From Colimorpha sp045591485 (GTDB lineage Bacteria; Bacteroidota; Bacteroidia; Bacteroidales; P3), in assembly GCA_045591485.1 (NCBI GenBank), contig JAZNSV010000190.1:1-15418 (forward strand): a stretch of DNA of 15,418 bases. The letters are read 5' to 3'. The notes beneath the pieces are model-generated. The model saw only the letters and a program-made list of their open reading frames with translations. It ran no database searches and was not told the origin of the DNA. The position numbers and the translations under genes were made by a program. This document shows, piece after piece, positions 7,001 to 12,600 of the stretch. Position 1 is the first letter of the stretch. Every line of letters begins with the position of its first letter.

Positions 7001-9471
7001 GCTACGAGATGGGCCTGATGACCGATCCCACCAATCCGGCCACCTTCCGCCGCCTCTTCCACACCGCCGGCAACAGCGGCACATGGACCGAATACACCGC
7101 CTATGCCGACACCGTCACTCTCGGTCCGGACGAAACCATATATGTGGCTTTCCGCACGGGTGCTGCCAACGGCGTCAGCGTCAACATCGACGATATCGTT
7201 ATCGACATCACCTCGTGCCGCCGACTGACCGACGTGCACATCGCCACACTGGCCGACACCACCGCCACCGTGGCATGGACCGCCACCGAAGGTATTGATA
7301 CCTACGAGTACTGCGTGACCACCACCAACACTATACCCGCCGACATCGAACCCATGACCACCACCGAGGCCGGCTGCATACTCGTCGATCTGACACCCAA
7401 CACACACTACTACGTATGGGTGCGCCCCGTCTGCGAAGAAGGCACCGCCCAGTGGTCGGCAGAATGCTCGTTCCGCACCAATTGCGCCGTTGCCCAGGCC
7501 ACCCCGTGGGCCGAGGACTTCAGCAGCTGGGAAGAATATGGCTACAATGAATGCTGGCTGCGCTACAACGGCGTCTTCGACACCGTGCCCAGCCTCACCC
7601 CCACCACATCCGGCTGGAGTGCAAACAACTCCTATGGCAGCATCGCCATTGATGGGAAAGCGCTCGCCATGAACCTGTGGTCCGACTATTCTTATTGGGC
7701 TGTCTCGCCTGCACTGGCCATCAATGCCAACATGGCCCTCAGCTTCGACATCGCCGCAACAGGATATTCTGAATTGAGCACCAACTTCGACGACAACGAC
7801 CGCATAGTTGTGGCCATCAGCACCAACGACGGCGCCAGCTGGACTCCTATCTACCAGATGGGTTCCGACACCACACGCGACGACATGAACCCCAACGACC
7901 TTGGCAGCGAGTACACTAACATAATGGTCGGCATCGGCGACTACGAAGGCCAAACGGTGCGATTTGCCTTCGTCGGTTCCAGCCTTGCCTCGGGCGGCGA
8001 CAACCGCGTCGTGATTGACAATATCATGGTGCAAAGCTTGGGTTGTGCCCACCCGGTCAATGTATCAGTCTCTGCCATCGAGGCCGAGAGCGCCGAGTTC
8101 ACTTGGCAGGACATCAGCACAGACAACAACGATGGCTACATACTCCTGCTTGGCACCGTGAACAACATCGACTCCGCCACCATGAACTACACTACGGGCG
8201 ACACTGCATACAGCGTCAGCGGCCTCACGGCCAACACCGTCTACTACTGGTTCCTGCGCTCGGCCTGTGAAGAGACCCCCACCAGCACCAGCTGGGTACA
8301 TGGCTCCTTCCGCACCGCCTGCGAGAACGGCAACTGCACCTTCAGCATCGTGATGAGCGACAGCTACGGCGACGGCTGGAACGGCAACGCCGTCCAGGTC
8401 TACTCCGCGGGCTCGCTCTTCGCCAGCGCCACCATCGCCGCCGGCAACAGCAGCGCCACCGAGACCCTCAGCCCCTGCCTCGGCGACTCCGTGGTCCTCG
8501 TCTGGCAAAGCGGACAGTACGCCTACGAGACCTCCTTCTCCATCGTCGACGCCGCAGACAGCACCGTCCTGAACGTCAGCGGCGGCGACCAGTGCGCCAA
8601 CGGCGACACCCTCGTGGTCTTCGACGGCCAGTGCGCCGCCACCGCCGTCTTCGTGCCCGACACCTGCGAAACACCCACAGACCTCGTGGCTACCGCCACA
8701 GACACCTCTATCAGCATCACCTTCAACAGCAATGCATACGACTACGATGTGGCCATCGTCGAAGGCACTGAATGGAACGAAGATGACCTTGAAGTGCAGT
8801 ATACCGAAGAGAACGAGTACACGTTCACGGGCCTCACACCCAACACCACCTACACCGTCGGTGTCCGTGCCTATTGCGGCGAAACCTATGGTTACGGCAG
8901 CTGGACCTATGCCACCGTCACAACCGATGGCGACACTCCAGGCCCCGTCGAGTGCAACGCTCCGACCAGCTTGACAACCGTAAACATCGACAGCACCATG
9001 GTCACCCTCAACTGGACCGCCGGCGGCACCGAGTCACTGTGGCAGCTGATGCTGAACGACGATGCCGACAACCTGCGGAGCGTGAACGCCAAGCCCTATG
9101 TGCTCAGCGGTCTGACGCCCGCCACCAACTACAGCGTCAAGGTGCGTGCCATCTGCGGCGACAACAACAGCAGCGTCTGGAGTGTCCCGCTGAACTTCAC
9201 CACCACTGCCGGCGGCAACCAAGAGGGCATAGACCGGGCTGGCGATGTCAGCTTCAGCCTCTACCCCAACCCAGCCAGCAGCAGCGTGACCGTCGTCACC
9301 TCGGCATCGGCCACCGTGTGCCTGCTCGACATCAGCGGTCGCACCGTATACTGCGACGCCGAACAGGCCGAACTGCACACCATCGACGTAAGCAGCATGG
9401 CCAAGGGTGTCTACTACGTCCGCGTGACCGACGTGAACGGCACCGCCGTCCGCAAACTCGTCGTGGAATGA
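4024..9471 (+). CDS. Giant secreted FN3/jelly-roll modular protein with T9SS sorting domain
   Basis: This is an 1815-residue exported protein, probably a surface adhesin or matrix protein; no catalytic domain was recognised. The start at ATG 4024 is chosen because MKK and a hydrophobic core give a signal peptide cleaved after VRA (residue 23); an in-frame TTG at 3988 would add a poor leader. Domains: N-terminal beta-rich region (24-196); FN3 (197-285); anchor-J jelly-roll (286-448); FN3 (449-542); FN3 (543-639); second beta-rich region (640-820); FN3 (821-907); jelly-roll (908-1065); FN3 (1066-1154); jelly-roll (1155-1341); FN3 (1342-1433); SYGDGWNG domain (1438-1547); FN3 (1548-1643); FN3 (1644-1729); T9SS type A sorting domain (1742-1815) with YPNP near its start and KLVVE at the end. 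It should cross the inner membrane by Sec and the outer membrane by T9SS. A promoter at 3917 and a terminator at 9524 suggest it is a single-gene unit. Confidence 0.92.
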   Translation: MKKLYVFLTLLAAMAVAMPGVRAQEELTVCDSTVTSYTFPVYSMWLDANTHTQTVYPASMLTGLAGNDIVSLKYYLSSMPEDAWGSAFTIRLMTVDDVSPIASAFIDVTDATVVYQGTLAVANNALEIELDEAYNYAGGGLLVDIQSVASNYSTAYFYGTNADSYVSRYVYGSDSGYPSYFMPKLTIGYELGNPDACRRVKGLTVTEIDSATATITWINTANLAASYDIEVISGTDTQIVATAISGTTYTITDLNANTAYTFGVRAVCAADNAASWATVKARTACAEMVPLPYFTYFTDDFDADTYVPLCWYQLRTAPYQTTSLSVLQPLVWGNAGVGGTNDNALGFVHQNASDTGMICTAVLPGEALHISFWMNVISGTAVVGFISDTADLATFSPVLTVQPGGGYTEYDLYTADYPEAAGARLAFFSGGMSRVFVDNLSIKQASACHRPLSAAVSAVTHNSATVVWDDPDGSAWTVSYSIVANDTADNSNNAVLVQATEPSATLTGLQPGTTYYAWVRTVCEGSTSDWRSCGSFTTELSCYDITNLQVSNTTSNSAVATWTYSGNGRGIDETGAIVTIFDITNGDSVDVDSTTWVVNGNYAFLTNLVEGHRYTVMVTTLCDGDTAEAMERSFSVAGCGSTPLDEYSNNDYPINVFYSYSYSQTIYSGSYVSSMDTIYGVAIRHAGYNTSTRNVDVYLSTTTESTLSAAQPVTNATLVASGNYTFDAADGAWDTITFTTPFVYNGGNLLITFDDNTGSYESDYPEFYYHESNSPTFFYASDNDNLSPANPVPSDEWYYLESDNSQADMLFIGQCADNSDCPQPNVAVASAEDASVTLVWIAGGSESSWTVEYLYDTNTTWTTAGTATDTTYTVTGLTPRTHYSFRVGYTCGDAVVYSPAVGVYTGCAPVDELPITENFENTPVGADPFCWQVYSSDDFGYHYVSTSGHGEGQGMNIYSYGATYFVSPALPAGTDPTQLEISWWATYGGNANCYEMGLMTDPTNPATFRRLFHTAGNSGTWTEYTAYADTVTLGPDETIYVAFRTGAANGVSVNIDDIVIDITSCRRLTDVHIATLADTTATVAWTATEGIDTYEYCVTTTNTIPADIEPMTTTEAGCILVDLTPNTHYYVWVRPVCEEGTAQWSAECSFRTNCAVAQATPWAEDFSSWEEYGYNECWLRYNGVFDTVPSLTPTTSGWSANNSYGSIAIDGKALAMNLWSDYSYWAVSPALAINANMALSFDIAATGYSELSTNFDDNDRIVVAISTNDGASWTPIYQMGSDTTRDDMNPNDLGSEYTNIMVGIGDYEGQTVRFAFVGSSLASGGDNRVVIDNIMVQSLGCAHPVNVSVSAIEAESAEFTWQDISTDNNDGYILLLGTVNNIDSATMNYTTGDTAYSVSGLTANTVYYWFLRSACEETPTSTSWVHGSFRTACENGNCTFSIVMSDSYGDGWNGNAVQVYSAGSLFASATIAAGNSSATETLSPCLGDSVVLVWQSGQYAYETSFSIVDAADSTVLNVSGGDQCANGDTLVVFDGQCAATAVFVPDTCETPTDLVATATDTSISITFNSNAYDYDVAIVEGTEWNEDDLEVQYTEENEYTFTGLTPNTTYTVGVRAYCGETYGYGSWTYATVTTDGDTPGPVECNAPTSLTTVNIDSTMVTLNWTAGGTESLWQLMLNDDADNLRSVNAKPYVLSGLTPATNYSVKVRAICGDNNSSVWSVPLNFTTTAGGNQEGIDRAGDVSFSLYPNPASSSVTVVTSASATVCLLDISGRTVYCDAEQAELHTIDVSSMAKGVYYVRVTDVNGTAVRKLVVE
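8338..8665 (+). other. SYGDGWNG domain with a sharp rise in third-position GC
   Basis: These bases encode residues 1439-1547 of the first giant protein, a Cys-bordered beta-rich domain with SYGDGWNG at 1447-1454, a motif that recurs in secreted Bacteroidota proteins. In the 100 codons of 8341-8640 only three end in A or T. The 100 codons before (8041-8340) have 18, and the 60 codons after (8641-8820) also have 18. The compositional block coincides with the domain borders, suggesting the domain came from another gene by recombination. Confidence 0.65.
9247..9468 (+). other. Type IX secretion C-terminal sorting domain
   Basis: These are residues 1742-1815 of the first giant. The domain opens VSFSLYPNPAS, has the internal LLDISGRTVY strand and the SMAKGVYYVRV strand, and ends RKLVVE. 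This is the standard type A T9SS signal, which is removed on export and directs surface attachment or release. It implies a complete T9SS elsewhere in the genome. Confidence 0.92.
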
Positions 9472-9509
9472 AAGTGAAAAGTGAAACCAATCACTAATCA
9501 CCAATTACC
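9470..9509. repeat. Degenerate heptanucleotide repeats after the first giant gene
   Basis: GAAAGTG and AAAAGTG (9470-9483) are followed by AATCACT, AATCACC and AATTACC (9489-9509). Both tracts have a 7-bp period, and the first overlaps the last two bases of the stop codon. The second tract on the opposite strand reads GGTGATT/AGTGATT, so the two may be related halves of one element. The 7-bp period matches the repeat inside mazG. Confidence 0.6.
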
Positions 9510-9523
9510 AGACAAAAATTGAC

Positions 9524-9568
9524 AAAGAAACGGCTGATGCACCTGATGGTGCGTCAGCCGTTTCTTTT
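9524..9568 (+). terminator. Strong rho-independent terminator
   Basis: A 20-bp stem (9524-9543 with 9548-9567) has one T/G wobble and a TGAT tetraloop. The GC-rich core is CGGCTGATGCACC, flanked by AAAGAAA on the left and TTTCTTTT on the right. It lies 52 nt after the stop of the first giant gene. The A-rich left arm means it could also work on the opposite strand. It should separate transcription of the two giant genes. Confidence 0.92.
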
Positions 9569-9659
9569 CCATTATCAACTTCGATTTCAATCTCTCATAA
9601 AGGTTTTCGAAATAAAGCCACAATAAATATTGCGCACGCGCGTTATTATGTGTACCGAT

Positions 9660-12600
9660 ATGCGTAAATGGTGGCTTATAGTACTGATGATTGCAGGGCT
9701 GCCGATGGCGGCTGTGGGGCAGGTGTGCGACACGGTGGCGGCGCCCTATGACGAGAGTTTCGACTCGTACGGCACCGGCACAGCGACGGCGCCGCAGTGC
9801 TGGGCAGTGTCGCGCAACTACGACCTGGGCTACGCACCACACCTGACAGCCTCGCCACATGGCGGCACGGGAGCGGCCTTGGTGCTATACCCCGGCACGC
9901 TGGCCGGGAGCCACTACAGCATGGCCATAGCGCCGCCGGTGGGCGGGCTCGACTCGCTCGACGGCATATACCTCATCATGCGCATGCTCTCGCCGTCGAC
10001 AGCGGCGCGCCTGGTGGTTGGCATCTGCGAAGACACCGGGCGCTACACACGGGCTTTCGTACCGATAGACACACTGCATGTAGGCCACGGCAACCGCTGG
10101 CAGGAAGCGGTGGTGGATCTGGGCCAATACACCGGCACAGGACGCCGCGTAGCATTGCGCATGGAGCGCGGCCTGCAACCCGACAACAGCGAATTCTATG
10201 TAGACAATATACGCCTCAGCGGCTGCGGCACCACAGAGCCCTGGGTGTCGCATCTGGGCAGCGACCGGCTGACGCTGCACTTTGAGAGTTTCGGCGTGGG
10301 CACCATAGAGGTGGCCTACGGCGACACGACAATCAGCCCAGCCACAAGCCCACTGCAAATCACAGGCCTGGCTGCCGACAGCAGCTATACCTTCGTTGTG
10401 GGATGTGCCGACGGCCAGCCCACGACACTCAGCGTGCGCACCATGGAGAGTGCCGGTATCACACCGGCCTACAGCGAGCGTTTCGACAACGCCACAGCAA
10501 CTATGCCGCCGCATTGGCGCCGCCCAACAACCAACCAACCCCGCATTGACAACGGAGCCTTGCTATTCTCGCCCGCCGGCGACAGCTGCCTGGCTGTGCT
10601 GCCACGGCTGGTAGGCGCCGAGGCTAACGACATGAAGATGGTGCTAAGCCTTGTCGGCAACGGCACAGCGGCTCTGGTTACAGGCGTGATGGAATACGCC
10701 GCCGAGCCATCGTCGTTTGTGGCCACCGACACACTTTGGCCAAATGACGGCAGCGTGCAACTGACGAGCTTCGACGCCTACGCCGGAGCCGGACAATATG
10801 TGGCCCTGATGGGCATAGGCAGCGGCACACTGAGGGTCGACAACCTGCGTATGGCACGATGCCTCACTGGCGGACTGACGGCCTACAACCTGACCGACGC
10901 AGGGGTGACACTCGCTTGGGACACCCTCTACCTGAGCCCTGAAGCCACACTGAGGATAGAATACGGCCCCGAAGGTTTCGCCCCAGGCAGCGGCACCACC
11001 CTGACGGCCACAGCGCCGCCGATGACCATCGACGGGTTGGCATCGGATACAGGCTACGACCTCTACCTGCTTGGCTCGTGCGGCGACTCGGCTTCAGAGT
11101 CAGAGCGCATAAGTTTCCACACCTTCGCCCACGAGGTGCTGCCACCCTACTGCGAAGGCTTCGAACAAGAGGGGAACCTGCCTCAGGGATGGGTGTGCGC
11201 CTCGGGCAGCGCCACAGCCACCACCAACCGACTCCGCGGCAGCAGCGCCTTGAAACTTGATGGCGCCACCGTGGCGTTACCACTGCTGGGCAGCGATGCC
11301 CCCGACACACTGCAGATAGACTTCTACGGCTACGGTACAGCCCCGCTCGTCGTAGGTCTGGCCGACAACCCCTACTCGGTCGTAGAACCCATAGACACAC
11401 TACTCGCCGCCACCGAATGGCATCGTAGACAAGTGCCCCTGACGGGTGCTGCCGGGCGTTGCCCTGTGCTGTCCACCACCGGCCAATGGACACTCGACGC
11501 CCTCAGCATACGCCGCAAAGCCATAGCCGATGCCACCATCAGTGCCATAGGCCTCGATGCGGCTCGCATCGGCTGGACAGGAGCCGACAGCGCACGCATC
11601 GAGTATCGGGCCGTGCAGTCGACCGCCGCCGACTTCGAGCCAGGCAGCGGCATCTCGTTCGTGGCCACGACCGACACCCTCATAGAAGGTCTGCAGCCAG
11701 GCACCAACTACAGGGTACACATAGACATGGCCGACGACGGTGGCACCGAATGCGCCTACCTCTCACTCAGTTTTGCCACCCTCGACCCACCGCTCGAAGT
11801 GCCGTGGTGCGCCAACTACGAAACCGAAGCCACAGGCACCCTGCCGCAAGGCTGGCGACGCCTGTCGGCAATGGGCGAATACCCGATTGTAAGCACTGAA
11901 CGTCTCCATTCGGGCAAGAAATCGCTGAAGATGGCCGCCGACGCCACGCGCAGCACCATAGGCATACTGCCTGATGCCACAGCATGCAGCGAAGCCCGCA
12001 CAGTCTCTCTATGGACCCTGCGCCAACAGGCCGCAGCCTCTTTGGAACTGGGCCTGATGAGCGATATAACCGACAGCAACACCTTCTCGGCATTGACCAC
12101 CCTCAGCCTCGGCTCTGTGGGCGAATGGAAATACCACAGAGTGCACATAGACAGCCTGGGCAACCGCCACGTGGCTTTGCGCCTGAGTTCGGCAGGAGGA
12201 AGCGTCAGCCTCTTCGTAGACGACGTGTGCATGGAGAACTGCATGGCCTACAACGTACACCCATACAACATCGACAGTACGGGGTTCAACGTAAGCTGGC
12301 AGTCGACCGACAGCCTGGCGTTGCTCTGCACCGTCCGCAACAGCAGCACGCTGATACGCGACACACTCTTCTCCTCGCCCGCGAGGGTCGAAGGGCTTGT
12401 GGCTGGCGAAACGTACACCGTGACCCTGGCCACGATATGCGGCTGCGGCGTCGACGGAGTGACCTATTGGAGCGGCTATCAGGACGGCAACGGTGCATCG
12501 GCACGCACCTACAACTTCGGCATCAACACACGCTCATCGGCCATACACGCACCCTACTGCCAGAACTTCGACATTCAGCCCTCGGGGTCGGTACCTTCGG

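Noticed and set aside
6673..8052. A 459-codon - strand frame opposite the first giant gene
   Set aside because: Its Gly-, Val- and His-rich composition with no domain fits the antisense of a Thr-, Asp- and Ala-rich coding sequence.
9631..9643. Alternating purine-pyrimidine tract (TGCGCACGCGCGT), possible Z-DNA
   Set aside because: It is only 13 nt long and could occur by chance in GC-rich DNA; there is no supporting context.
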